From Aegilops tauschii subsp. strangulata (Eukaryota; Streptophyta; Magnoliopsida; Poales; Poaceae): 64,000 nucleotides of DNA. Below the pieces are notes generated by a model that saw only the letters and a list, made by a program, of their open reading frames with translations, was not told the origin of the DNA and did not search any database. Positions 20,709 to 32,245 of this stretch are shown here, in pieces. Where the stretch lies: NCBI RefSeq assembly GCF_002575655.3, contig NC_053039.3, positions 239,918,622-239,982,621 of the forward strand. Direction: 5' to 3'. The stretch's first letter is position 1. Every line of letters begins with the position of its first letter. Both the position numbers and the translations under genes were made by a program.

Positions 20709-22040
20709 GGATTTGGAGGTGACTGGTGTAATGTGAAAGGACGGGACGACTGTGAGCGAACTGTTGTAAGGTAGAAGATTGGGACGAGTAGGGCGTGCGA
20801 ACGGTGTGGGGTGGTGGCTTGCCCAGTGGATAAATGGCTACATGCCCCCAAAGAGTTCTCGAGTACTATACGGGACCCACTAGATGTCATATCTACTAGA
20901 CCTATATCGTAGGCCTCGCGGTTTAGCTTCTGCGTGTTCGCACGCCATGCCGGTGCATGCATGTAACTTTCACTTAATTCTATCAATCGGCGTGCCTCCC
21001 GCGAGCTTTGCCTCCCTCACGCAGTCGCGCCCTTTGAGACTCCGGACGGCTATAAATGAGCAAATTTTTTGCCTACTCCGCATGCATGATACTCCCTCTG
21101 GTCCTTTTTACTCCGAGTAAGATTTGTGTCAAGTCAAAGTTTGCAAAGTTCGACCAAATTTATATTAAAAATGTCAATATCTACAATACAAAATATATTT
21201 GTTATGAATCTACATTTCATAATGAATAATTGAATATAAAAATATTTATTTGACATTGTGAATGTTGATACGTTTTTCTATAAGTTTGGTCAAAGTAGAG
21301 GTACTTTGACTTCAGAAAAAACTTATATGACAATGCAGACTAGTTCCTCCATCCAGGTGCGTGCCATGTCTTATATAGTCATCACAACAAGGTTAGCTAT
21401 AAGAGTACTACTACCTCCCTTCTACTAGTTTAAAGGGCTCGATTAAAAAATTTCACCTACTCTTACCAAGATAGAGGCGGTGGAATAGTTTTTGTACCCT
21501 ACAAAAGTACTCAATTAATGCTCTCGTTCTTCACAAAAAAATGTGTTTACCAATGCATTATCGCATTGTATGCATGCATGAACACTAAATTAAAAAGAAC
21601 TTTACATGCATTAGTCAATATTCTCATCATCTCATGCAATAATTTAGCGCGCCTTGAAATCTGAACATGTGTGGGGCGTGTATGTTTTTAATGACTTGAG
21701 AGTACCTAGCCCGACATGCAATTGTCAGTTCATTGCATGTAAGATGACTTATGCACCATTCCCCATACCTGCAGGAAGCCTGTTCATCTCCAAATCTTTT
21801 CCTCTCCATGTGTGAAAACAATCCGCCTGCTTGACTCTCCTTCTCCCTTCGGCAGTACCACCACTCCTCCCCGTGTGAAACAATCTCATGCATGACTCTC
21901 CTCCCCCCGCGCTCTTCCAATCCGTTGTGTCCAGCAATATTTCCACCCCTCCCCTCCCTCGTAATTTACTCCAAAAAATATGCCCACCTAGCTGTTACAT
22001 TAATCGCACAACATATCTTACGTAGGTGTGGCATTGCTCG
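20709..22040. other. Upstream and intergenic DNA between the two non-transposon genes
   Basis: The first 200 bp should hold the minus-strand promoter of the exonuclease-like gene. The best TATA-like match there, CCATTTATCC near 20830-20840, is weak. A plus-strand CTATAAATGAG at 21050 has no gene after it. GCATGCATG (RY-type) motifs occur near 20957 and 21570-21580. The remainder is AT-rich and includes a MITE-like stretch at 21089-21330. Confidence 0.45.
21089..21330. repeat. Probable degraded Stowaway-type MITE
   Basis: It starts ACTCCCTCTGGTCC, close to the CTCCCTCCGTCC terminus common in grass Stowaway elements. The inside has opposed arms: CAAAGTTCGACCAAATTTAT at about 21148 and ATAAGTTTGGTCAAAGTA at about 21281. 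The far terminus is not recognisable, so it is degraded or only MITE-like. It lies upstream of the exonuclease-like gene. Confidence 0.4.
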
Positions 22041-22049
22041 CTATAAATA
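22041..22049 (+). promoter_or_regulatory. TATA box of the broken gene at 22113
   Basis: CTATAAATA lies about 65-70 bp before the first ATG, at the spacing expected for a plant promoter with a short 5' leader. The leader is CT-rich (CTCCTCCCC), as is often seen in grass genes. Confidence 0.55.
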
Positions 22050-22112
22050 CTACGCCTCCCATGACATTCGGAAGAACGCTCAGGTTCATCGCCTTTATCT
22101 CCTCCCCCTCTC

Positions 22113-22908
22113 ATGTCGACCACCATGGCTTCGCCCCTCCAAAGCCCTAGGCACCGCTCGCTGCCCCGCGCGGAGGGTCACGCGTCGCCATTCCATTCCT
22201 CGCCGCCTCTAGTCGAGGAGGACATGTCGGTGTTCCGTTCCTTGCTCCCACCACTGGAGGATGACGCATTGGCGTTCCGCTCCTTGACGCGACGCATCGA
22301 GGTGGATTCGTCGACATTCCTAGTCTCTCCACCACAAGCATTATAGGACGCATCGGCTCCCCGCTATGAGGAGAATGTCACGCCGCCCCCCGAGCCCCCC
22401 CAGCCTTGAGGAGCTTTAGAAAGAAATGGAGGTCGCCTTGTGGGAGGCTTTGCCTCCAGCAGAGCGCGCCAAAAGAGAGGTGGACAAGAAGGTCAAGGAA
22501 GAGATGTGCGCTGTGAGGCATGCTGCTTGGCAGGCATATGTCACGTCCGAGAGAGTTAGGAAATTGGCTCTATGGCAGAAAGCTCGTGCGAGGGCCGTGT
22601 GGTTGGCGGAGGACGCCCGTGCCAAAGCCCTGAGTGCAGTCGGGCCCAAGCACCTCATCTACGCTTGGCGGTACATGGACTGAGTGCACGCTTCTAGCAA
22701 GGAGTACCTGTTGGCGCCGGATCACCAGACCGGTGAGATCGCACTCGCTCGCCGCCAAGCCGCCAATCAGCACCTCACGAGTTGCGAGGCCAAGGAAGAG
22801 GCGTTGTGTCGCCGCGCTGGGAGACGGCCGCGCACCAGGGCACTTGTGGCGCGCCGCAAAGCTTCTGCGAGCGCCCTGGCTTTTATTTGGTATAATTTAG
22901 TGTCGTAA
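22113..22908 (+). pseudogene. Broken gene of unknown family, Ala/Arg-rich helical C-terminus
   Basis: A plausible TATA box and leader precede ATG at 22113. The first frame (77 codons, to TAG at 22344) contains a degenerate repeat of about 14 residues, seen in EEDMSVFRSLLPPL and DDALAFRSLTRRI. The coding character then resumes one base out of phase after C-runs near 22385-22400, with a TAG just before 22426. It continues as an Ala/Glu/Lys/Arg-rich, probably helical part (KKVKEEMCAVRHAAWQAYV). After a TGA at 22681 it goes on in the same frame to 22908. Four disruptions make a pseudogene likely. I do not recognise the family. A multi-exon gene with short introns is a less likely alternative, since I see no convincing splice sites. 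Confidence 0.5.
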
Positions 22909-23011
22909 GACGATCTCATTAGTTTTGGGACATAAATGACAAATCCCAAACGTTCGGGTGTTATTAGCCTCCTTAATTAAGTGTGAAAAAGGAAAAGTTT
23001 GGAAACCTTTT
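22909..23011. other. Short flank before the Copia-like LTR
   Basis: About 100 bp of AT-rich sequence, probably the 3' flank of the broken gene. The five bases CTTTT just before 23012 would be the target duplication of the Copia-like element, but its other end is not present to confirm this. Confidence 0.4.
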
Positions 23012-23423
23012 TGTGAGTGCAACTAATCCCTGGGTGGTTTTGGTAATTCTTAACAACATATAGCTCAATGAACTAATACTCTTTCAAGATGATCATTCCA
23101 GAAAGTTCAATGATTGGCATGGTATGGACTAGAGATGTGGATCCCTCAAAATGCTAAGGACATATATTGGCAAAAGCTCAAGACCCTACATTTTCATTTT
23201 AGTGATCCAAGATCACAGTCCATAGGAAAAGCCAATACTATTAAAAGACGATGAGGTGTTGCTTAATGGCTTGCTTACAAAAAATGCTTAGTGATATGCT
23301 TCAAAAGCCCTCAACCACTTTCTCAATTCCACATATGTCCTCAACCTGAAGACAAACTCGGCCCCACCGATTTGATCTATCCGGGGCCACCGAGTTAATT
23401 TGACATAGCCATAGCCAGAAGTA
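23012..23423 (+). repeat. Truncated 5' LTR of the Copia-like element
   Basis: It matches 43071-43480, beginning TGTGAGTGCAAC where the other copies have TGAAAGTGCAAC. It includes the first CGGcC/ACCGA dyads at 23362-23393. It ends inside the LTR at about 23423, where sequence from the middle of the LARD LTR begins (shared bases near the joint: AGAAGTACAC / AAAAGTACAC). Confidence 0.8.
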
Positions 23424-24992
23424 CACCTAGCCCGCGGCTGTGTGGGGCTGACAGAGGGCCCAGTCAACTGCCCAGTCAGCAGTTGACTGGTCAATGTTGA
23501 CTGGTCAAAGGGTCCAATGGGACCCACATGTCATTGAATCAGTTTTTCTTTTAACAGATTTTAATTATTAGAATAATTAGCTAGCGGGGCCAGGCCGTCA
23601 GTGTCTACTAGTGGATAGATTAGCATCTAATCCAACTGTTAGTGTCTCGGGCCCACACGTCATTGAGACAGTTGCCAACTTAAATATTGAGCACACCGGC
23701 GATGAGCTATAGGGGCGGCGGCGCCACGCCGGAATGCGTCTCCGGCAACCAAACAAACAGCAGAGCCTATCATTCAAACCAGCGCATCGGCGCGCATCTA
23801 CTGGTGCCGGCAGTTCGAACAGGTACAGGATAGAGCGACGACAACTACGAAGGAAGAGCGCACGCTCATCGGGGCGGCCACAGAGAGCGCGGTGGCACGA
23901 CTAGGTGGCCACGGCGGGGGGGGGACCGAACGGGAAAACAGGGGGGTCGAAGGGGGAGCTCACGACGAGGGTGTTCGGGGTGGCGTTCGGGGAGGGCGGT
24001 GCGAGCTCGGCGGGAAGAGCGGCGGGGTGGAGGCAGTGGTCTTCAGGTGTGGCCGCGCTTTAGGTTGAGCGGAGACGGGGACGGCGCGAGGAGGTGTCCT
24101 GCTTGAGGTGAAGCTGCGGGCGCACGGGGCCTCCATGGCCGGCGGGTCGGGCGCGTCGGGGAAGGCCGTCGCCGTCGGGCGGCGATGGGAGGCGCTGGTC
24201 AGCGCCAGCGCGGGAGAGGCGGGGTCGGCGGAGGCGGGGTCAGGGGCGATGGGGATCGCCCGGATCCAACACAGAGAGGGGAAGGAGAGGAGGAAGGCGG
24301 GGCGGCGCTGGGGGTGGGCGTCGAGTGGCGGCGTTGGCGACGGGGACAGCAAGCGCGTCGGGGGACGGGGGCGCCGGCTGCCCCGATCCAGATCGGGTCG
24401 GGGGAAGGAGCGTGAGGGGATCGTGGGGGAGTGGGGTTGGGCTCTAGGGTTCGGTGGAGTGGGGGTAGATGTAAGAGGGGTGGGCCGGCCTGGCGGTCCA
24501 GCTGGGCCGAGGCCAAGTGAGAGGGGAGGTCACGGCTTTTCCTTTCTCTCCTTGCCTTTTTCTTTTTCTTAAACCCCTTTTTTGTCTTCTTATAAATTGT
24601 AAAACTAAAAGAGTTTTGATAGAAAAGAGACTTGTCAACTAAAACAAGCACATTAATTCTAAGAGTCACAAAAAGTTTAAGGCCGAAAGTAGTTGTCCAA
24701 CTATTTTTAGAAATTTAAGAGGCCAATTTTAAATGTTGTTGGATCACTAAATAATTTCCAGGGGCACTTTCGAAATCCAAAAGAGGTTGGTTCCAACATG
24801 ACAAATATCACGAGATTATTTGCCACACTTTGAACATTTTAGTTTTCATGTTTGGCAAAATGGAATTTTTGACTTTAAATTTTGGTTTGAATTTGAATCG
24901 GTTTTGAATCAAAGTGAGATTAGCAATAGTAACAGTGATGACTTGGCATCATTATTAGGGGATTACTGGAGCTTGATTAACCGGCCGTTACA
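23424..24992 (-). repeat. Partial 3' LTR of LARD 1
   Basis: It aligns with 30684-32245 and ends CCGTTACA at 24992. About 2.5 kb of this LTR is missing at the left. It contains W-box-like TTGAC repeats (23483-23508), a GC-rich block (about 23900-24500) and a minus-strand TTTATAAG near 24588-24596. Confidence 0.85.
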
Positions 24993-27900
24993 AATCTCCT
25001 CCACTACAAGAAATCTCGTCCCGAGATTTAAGAACTGGAGTAAGGGGGAAGCTATAAGGACGAATGTCTGAAAGGATGAGCATCCGGTAGTTTCTCAAGG
25101 AAGGAGATTTTAGAAGCACCAAGAAATGTATCGAGAGTGCTATAAGGAGGTTCAACAAGTTTCAACCAGGTAGGCATCCAGCGGATGCCTAAAACAAGTG
25201 ATGATGGGGGGTTCAGAGCAAAGAAGAATAATGTTGCCTCTGATACCGAAATGAAGCATGGTGAGGAAGTTAGCTCGTGTATTACATACGAAGCCGAGTG
25301 CCAAGAATATTTCGGAATCAAGGTTTTATAGGAGAGTCAGGTTCCGATCCTGTGGAACTATGGGTTATGGGCCCACCATGTGGGTTAAGGGGTAGAAAGG
25401 GGGTGGCATCTTGCATGGCCATGATAGTAAGGCATGTCAGAGAAAAATCTGTCAGTTATGTTGGCAACAACGTTGGTACCAAGGGCGAGGGACGAAGAGA
25501 ACCATTTTCCTGCTCGTTGAAACAAGGCGGACCAATAGGCAAAGTTCTCGTCCATCGGTGGTTATCGGAATGTCATCAACTATAGTAACAGGGTCTTACT
25601 GACAAATTGTACACCGAGGTGTTTACATAAGAAGAGAATTATCTCTGCTCAGATAAGCTAGATTACAAGAAAGGATAAACAAAACAATGGAAAGGAAAAT
25701 GTGATTATACCCCACTATAAGGAGTATATCTTTCCCAAGAAAAGGCAGAGCATGATATACAAGATAGGGCTCCAAGTATGAAACCATTTAGACAAAGAGG
25801 GAAGGAATTTGTGAGGTTTACCCATACAACGGTGTTTGGATAATAGATCAAGAAACATTCGACAATGTGCTTCCAATGTTCCTGCTGATATTCGGAAAAC
25901 CTCAGTCGTGCTTCGAGGTAGCATTAACATGGTGTTCCAAGTAGGGGTTGGAGTTGAAGATCACAAGAAATACGCAAAGAACAATTGCAGGAATAGCAAG
26001 GAGTCCAAGGTATAACCAAGACATGATCAATCATGTGTTGGAAACAAGAAAAGGGGGTAGTCGATGATAACTCAACATTAGAGGGGCGAAGATGGTATTT
26101 CTCATCATGAATTCGATTGATATCCTAGAATAGCTCAGAATGTTGATGATGATCACGACACATTTGTCGAGAGATTTCATGAAGATGTAATTGATCGGCA
26201 ATGACATCAAGTCAAAGGAAGGATGAAGCGCAAGGTTATTGAAACCATGAGTACGGCACAAAGTCGAAATCAAACTTGCTATTCAAGGTGAAATGATATG
26301 ACGAGAAAGATCAATGTAAGCTTATCTTATCATCAAAAATTATGCTCCGGGAAGAAGGACCAGGTAGCACAGTTAAAATTTAGCACGATAATAACATAGC
26401 CGGCCAGGCTAGGAATGACTAGAAGGACTATTAAACTCGTAAGCAATGAAAATTACTTAGAGTTATAGAATCGGAGTGCGGAACCAATTCAACCGTTTCA
26501 CTTATCGGTGTCCTTGAATGATTAATTAAGATCCCGGGGGAAATCTGAAATCGATGAGAAGCAATACTAGATGGAGACTCATAGGAAGCAACACAGTTCT
26601 TTGATATTCTCGAGGTACCAGAGGGTAATACTCGAAGGAAGATCAAAATAGAGGTTGCGGAGATGCATTGATCTGCAGAAGACAAGTGCGTGAACTTGTC
26701 CGAGAAATGGAATCAGAGGGGAACAATCATGGTCAGAACCACGGTTGCAAAGGACCAAACATAGATACCAGAGGAACTTATAACAAGGGGATTATTATTA
26801 TCACAAGAAGCTTCCATGATAAGTGCCACAAGCCATGGGCATGAACACAATGTTCAAGGTCGACCCCCACTTCTTCAATGCATAACCTTTCATTCACTCC
26901 TCGTTTTCGAAGAAATTGTAGTGCTGAAGATTTATCTAGTGAAGTACCAGAAGAGTATGACTCGCATAACTTTTGAGTTCACATGAATTAGGAAGAGCAT
27001 AGGTTCAACCCATCGGGACATTTTTACGAAGCTATACAACACAATAACAGGAGCGACGGGTACACGCTCGAAAGCAAAGGGCTGGCGATACCGGAATAGA
27101 TGATGCAATTCGCCAGAGGCATTTGGTATCATGGGAAAGTCGTCAATGATTTAAAATATGAAGGAGCTGTCGGATAGTAATCCACCAAAAGATCACGTGG
27201 TCCGCAAAGGATCTGATGTGAATATCGGTACTCAACCAGAAGAAGGGATGCAAAGGAATCGGTTTATGGAAACATCTGAATAAGCCGAAGCTTGAATACG
27301 AAGGGTTTATGATTTTTAAAACAGAAGATGAGAAGCAGAGGCTCTGATCAAATGATAATTGAGTTGAATCGACATAGATCGACAATCGATCAAGGTTTGA
27401 TTTGCCAAGAATAAGCTCAAGTTCGGAGTGACGTCTGAGCCGGAAGGGTGAATGCTAAGATCTGATTGAGGATTGCGAGCATTCGCAACATATTGGATCA
27501 AGGGACTCAAAATGATAGTGACAGAGGATGTCAACGGAGATTACTCGGAATATGGAACTAACCATAATGCAGGAACGCAAGACTTTCCAAAGAAATAGGT
27601 TGCAAAGGATTCTTGGAAGGTCGAATAGCATTTCGGGGTATTTTGTGAAATATATGATCAACTGGGAATGAATGAATCCCCGATAAGAATGAGGAATTAT
27701 TCGTAGGGTTATTCAGGCGGAAAAGAGCTGCAAGGCAGTCAGAAAAAGGATTCTCGAAAGTCGAAGAATACTTTCGGGTATCTTGCAATAACAAGAACAA
27801 CTAGGGATGGAAGTATGAACGGCGTGGTTACGTAGTTATCCATAAGGATTCAACGGTGTTTAGGGATTGCAAAAGAAATGAACACAAGTTCTCGGGAGTA

Positions 27901-28204
27901 GATCGGAGAGTATCTTCGAAGTCTTCTGGCGAAGCAAGCGATCATCGATAATGTTGGGGCTCTCCGGGAGGAAGTGGGTACGAGAACCTAATGTCAGAGT
28001 TAGTAAAATGTTTAACCGAATAGAAGAGAGAACAGAGTCCCAGAGTATAGGTGAGGAGTAAAAGATCCTAATACCACCCAATGGCGACGTGGGCCCATAA
28101 GCCACAAAGCCAATGTTAGTAAAAGTTTTTCAGTGACTAGACTCAACTTCGGCCAAGGAGTTGGAAAGGGGGCTACCTACAGGCAGTCGGCTCTGATACC
28201 AACT
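24993..28204 (-). other. Non-coding interior of LARD 1, with tRNA-Met primer site (28189-28203)
   Basis: The open frames are all short (about 100 codons or fewer) and none resembles gag or pol. The purine-rich GTAGTGGAGGAGATT (minus strand) at 24993-25007 serves as polypurine tract. At the other end the minus strand reads GTTGGTATCAGAGCCGA, complementary to initiator tRNA-Met. Such interiors are thought to act as packaged RNA for proteins supplied by other elements. Confidence 0.75.
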
Positions 28205-31200
28205 TGTGACGCCCTCGATTCAATCGTACACTAATCATACACGCAAATGTGTACGATCAAGATCAAGGACTCACGGGAAGATATCACAACACAACTCTAG
28301 ACACAAATTAAAATAATACAAGCTTTGTATTACAAGCCAGGGGCCTCGAGGGCTCGAATACATAAGCTCGAATACACAAGAGTCAGCGGAAGCAACAATA
28401 TCTGAGTACATACATGAGTTAGACATGTTTGCCTTAAGAAGGCTAGCACAAAAGCAACAACGATCGAAAAGGCAAGGCCTCCTGCCTGGGAGCCTCCTAA
28501 CTACTCCTGGTCGTCGGCGGCCTCCATGTAGTGGTAGGCACCCTCAATATAGTAGCAGTTGTCGTCGAAGGTGGCATCTGGATCCTGGGCTCCACCATCT
28601 GGTTGCGACATCCGAGAAGAATGGAGAAGGGGGAAAAAGGGGGAGCAAAGCAACCATGAGTACTCATCCAAAGTACTCGCAAGCAAGGATCTACACTACA
28701 TATGCAACATTATCAAAGGAAGGTTGTATATGCGGACTGGGCTGCAGAAATGCCAGAATAGAGAGAAGGCCTACTACTATCGAAGACTGGCATCTTCTGG
28801 AAACCACCATCTTGCAGCAACAGGAGGGAATAGAGTAGCATAAAGTAAAGTAGTAGTAGTGTTATCAACCTCGGCCAGAGATCCTTTCTCGACTCCCTGC
28901 GAGAAAGCAATCCCAGAGCCATACTATCCAAGTGTCATCACAATCCAATTCTCATCACCATCCAGTTCTGATCACAAGTATCCAGTTCTAGTTGTATCGA
29001 TCGGGATACAACTCCAAGTGTCCGTTACCGTAGGACAGGCTATCGATAGATGTTTTCTTCCCTGCAGGGGTGCACCAACTTACCCGCCACGCTCGATTAA
29101 CTCTGGCCGGACACACTTTCCAGGGTCATGCCCGGCCTCGGCCAAACAATACGCCGCAACCCGACCTAGGCTTAATAGAGAGGTCAGCACGCCGGACTAA
29201 ACCTATGCCCCCAGAGGTCATGGGCCATCGCCCAGGGAACTCCTGCACGTTGCGTACGCGGCCGGTGAGCAGACCTAGCTACCTCCCTAAAAAGGCAGGA
29301 GCTTACCAGTCCAACCCGGCGCGCGCCGCTCAGTCACTGATGTCTATTAAGCTTCGGCTGATGCATACGACGCAGAACGCCCATACTATGCCCACGTGAT
29401 GGTTAGTGCTATTAGGTCAGAGGCCCCTCGGATCAAATATCCAAATCGTAGTGGATTAGGAACGCGCGGTAACAACCAGAGACTCACGAAAGATGTGACC
29501 CCGTTGCCCCGTCTCGAGGACTTGCGGCAAGGGCTAGGAATGCCCGGCCATGCCTCGTAATTATCTCGCGGGCACCCTCCAGGTCAACCCATCTCCACAT
29601 CACTCGCAATTAAGCTCGCGCGGGTACCCCTCAGGGCCGACCCGTCTTTAGTAACATGGTTCATTGTAAAGCCATAGTAACCATAGTAACTGTGTGTCCA
29701 AACATCAAGGGGAAAACCTGAGGTATCACCCTCGGTGGATTCCACTCGATGTAATCATCAAGGTGAACGTAAGAGGAACCACCCCCGAGGTTCACACTTG
29801 AGGGGTTGCACGACAGAGTCATATCGGAAGTGGTTAAGGTGGAATCACCCTCGATGACCACGACCGAATAGCTACACTACTGGGTTAACATTAGAAGTGT
29901 TGTAGAGTTCTCACCCTCGGCACTCGATAGTAACCCAGTAGTGTCGAGCAACTAAGGGGAAAGTGATGTGCGGTCCCGGGGCCTGGTCTTCGATCCCGTT
30001 GATCGGGTCTTCAATGATGAAGCAGGGGCAACAAGGACAAGGTGGGGGTCACTGATGGATCACTAACCAACCTATACTAAGCTGTTTAGGATAAGAAGGT
30101 AAGGTACAACAGCAGATACAAAAGTAGGCTATGCATCAGAATAGGAGCAAACAATAACAGTAGCAAAATCTAATGCAAGCATGAGAGAATGGAATGGGCG
30201 ATATCGGGATGATCAAAGGGGGGGCTTGCCTGGTAGCTCTGGCAAGGAGGGGTCGTCGTCGACGTAGTCGATCACAGGGGCATCAGCAGCGGTCTCGAGG
30301 TCTACCGGAGAAGAAGAGGGGGGAAGAAACAGTAAATACACGCAAACATAAACATAACAAGACAATAAGCGGTGCTAGAGGTGTTCTAACGCAGCGCTAG
30401 GCGATACTGGCGAAGGAGGATAACATCCGGGAAAGTTTTCTCGGTTCCGGACGCCTGTCAGACAGATGAACCGGAGGGGAAAAGTTCAACGTTTGCTATG
30501 CTAGGGACGTGTGATAGACGAATGGAGGGCGTATTCGGATTTGTGTCGTCGTTCCGAGCAACTTTCATGTAGAGAACATTTTCATCTGATATACGGTTTA
30601 TTTTAAATGAATTTTCAAAGATTTAAACAATTTTCTGAAATTAATAATATTTCGAAAATAGATTAGAAATGCTAAGTGTACCCAAAAGTACACCCAGCCC
30701 GCGGCTGTGTGGGGCTGACAGAGGGCCCAGTCAACTGCCCAGTCAGCAGTTGACTGGTCAATGTTGACTGGTCAAAGGGTCCAATGGGACCCACATGTCA
30801 TTGAATCAGTTTTTCTTTTAATAGATTTTAATTATTAGAATAATTAGCTAGCGGGGCCAGGCCATCAGTATCTACTAGTGGATAGATTAGCATCTAATCC
30901 AAGTGTTAGTGTCTCGGGCCCACACGTCATTGAGACAGTGGCCAACTTAAATATTGAGCACGCCGGCGACGAGCTACAGGGGCAGCGGCGCCACGCCGGA
31001 ATGCGTCTCCAGCGACCAAACAAACAGCAGAGGCTATCATTCAAACCAGCGCATCGGCGCACATCTACTGGTGCCGACAGTTCTAGCAGGTACAGGATAG
31101 AGCGACGACAACTACGAAGGAAGAGCGCACGCTCATCGGGGCGGCCACAGGGAGCGCGGTGGCACGACTAGGTGGCCACGGCGGGGGGGGAACCGAACGG

Positions 31201-32245
31201 GAAAATAGGGGGGTCGAAGGGGGAGCTCATGACGAGGGTGTTCGGGGTGGCGTTCGGGGAGGGCGGCGCGAGCTCGGCGGGAAGAGCGGCGGGGTGGAGG
31301 CAGCAGTCTTCAGGCATGGCCGCGCTTGAGGTTGAGCGGAGACGCGGACGGCGCGAGGAGGTGGCCTGCTTGAGGTGAAGCTGCGGGCGCACGGGGCCTC
31401 CATGGTCGGCGAGTCGGGCGCGTCGGGGAAGGCCGTCGCCGTTGGGCGGCGATGGGAGGCGCTGGTCAGCGCCAGCGCGGGAGAGGCGGGGTCAGGGGCG
31501 ATGGGGATCGCCCGGATCCAGCACAGAGAGGGGAAGGAGTGGAGGAAGGCGGGGCGGCGTTGGGGGTGGGCGTCAAGTGGCGGCGTTGGCGACGGGGACA
31601 GCGAGCGTGTCGGGGGACGGGGGCGCCAGCTGCCCCGATCCAGATCGGGTCGAGGGAAGGAGCGTGAGGGGATCGTGGGGGAGTGGGGTTGGGCTCTAGG
31701 GTTCAGTGCAGTGGGGGTAGATGTAAGAGGGGTGGGCCGGCCTGGCGGTCCAGCTGGGCCGAGGCCAAGTGAGAGGGGAGGTCAGGGCTTTTCCTTTCTC
31801 TCCTTGGCTTTTTATTTTTCTTAAACCCCTTTTTTTGTCTTCTTATAAATTGTAAAACTAAAAGGGTTTTGATAGAAAAGAGACTTTTCAACTAAAACAA
31901 GCACATTAATTCTAAGAGTCACAAAAAGTTTAAGGCCGAAAGTAGTTGTCCAACTATTTTTAGAAATTTAAGAGGCCAATTTTAAATGCTGCTGGATCAC
32001 TAAATAATTTCCAGGGGCGCTTTCGAAATCCAAAAGAGGTTGGTTCCAACATGACAAATATCACGGGATTATTTGCCACACTTTGAACATTTTAGTTTTC
32101 ATGTTTGGCAAATTGGAATTTTTGACTTTAAATTTCGGTTTGAATTTGAATCGGTTTTGAATCAAAGTGAGATTAGCAATAGTAACAGTGATGACTTGGC
32201 ATCATTAGTAGGGGATTACTGGAGCTTGATTAACCGGGCATTACA
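28205..32245 (-). repeat. Complete 5' LTR of LARD 1 (4041 bp)
   Basis: The termini are TGTGACGCCC at 28205 and GGGCATTACA at 32245. Read on the minus strand it has a likely TATA box (TTTATAAG, about 31838-31846), a GC-rich transcribed leader (31170-31760), TTGAC-type repeats (30749-30776) and, near its 3' end, a short acidic ORF (28501-28611). Confidence 0.83.
28501..28611 (-). CDS. Short acidic ORF in the LARD 1 LTR (36 aa)
   Basis: ATG at 28611 to TAG at 28501-28503. The product is acidic and Tyr-rich: it starts MSQPDGGAQDPDATFDDN and ends MEAADDQE. A comparable frame lies near the 3' end of the LARD 2 LTR (37377 to about 37480, minus) and also ends DDQ before a TAG, with paired Tyr residues about ten positions earlier. 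The similarity is short, so it could be chance or a shared remnant of an ancestral coding end. No function can be given. Confidence 0.3.
   Translation of the reverse strand: MSQPDGGAQDPDATFDDNCYYIEGAYHYMEAADDQE

Larger units (their letters stand above)
23424..32245 (-). mobile_element. LARD-type element 1, left LTR truncated
   Basis: A complete 4041-bp LTR (28205-32245) and a partial one (23424-24992) flank a 3.2-kb interior read on the minus strand. The primer site beside the right LTR matches initiator tRNA-Met and a purine-rich stretch lies beside the left LTR. The interior has no protein frame of note. Very long LTRs with a non-coding interior define LARDs (Triticeae Sukkula is an example). 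The element sits in the antisense gene of T2, whose C-terminal part resumes at 32246. Confidence 0.8.

Noticed and set aside
21412..21620. Second possible MITE starting CTACCTCCCTTCTACTAG
   Set aside because: No matching inverted terminus or target duplication was found.
24108..24572. Plus-strand frame of 154 codons repeated at 31375-31824 in both LARD 1 LTR copies
   Set aside because: It is antisense to LARD transcription, GC-rich and low in complexity. Conservation is explained by its being in both LTRs of one element.
28187..28204. tRNA-like sequences near LTRs as tRNA genes
   Set aside because: They are 14-18 bp primer-binding sites next to LTRs, with no cloverleaf.
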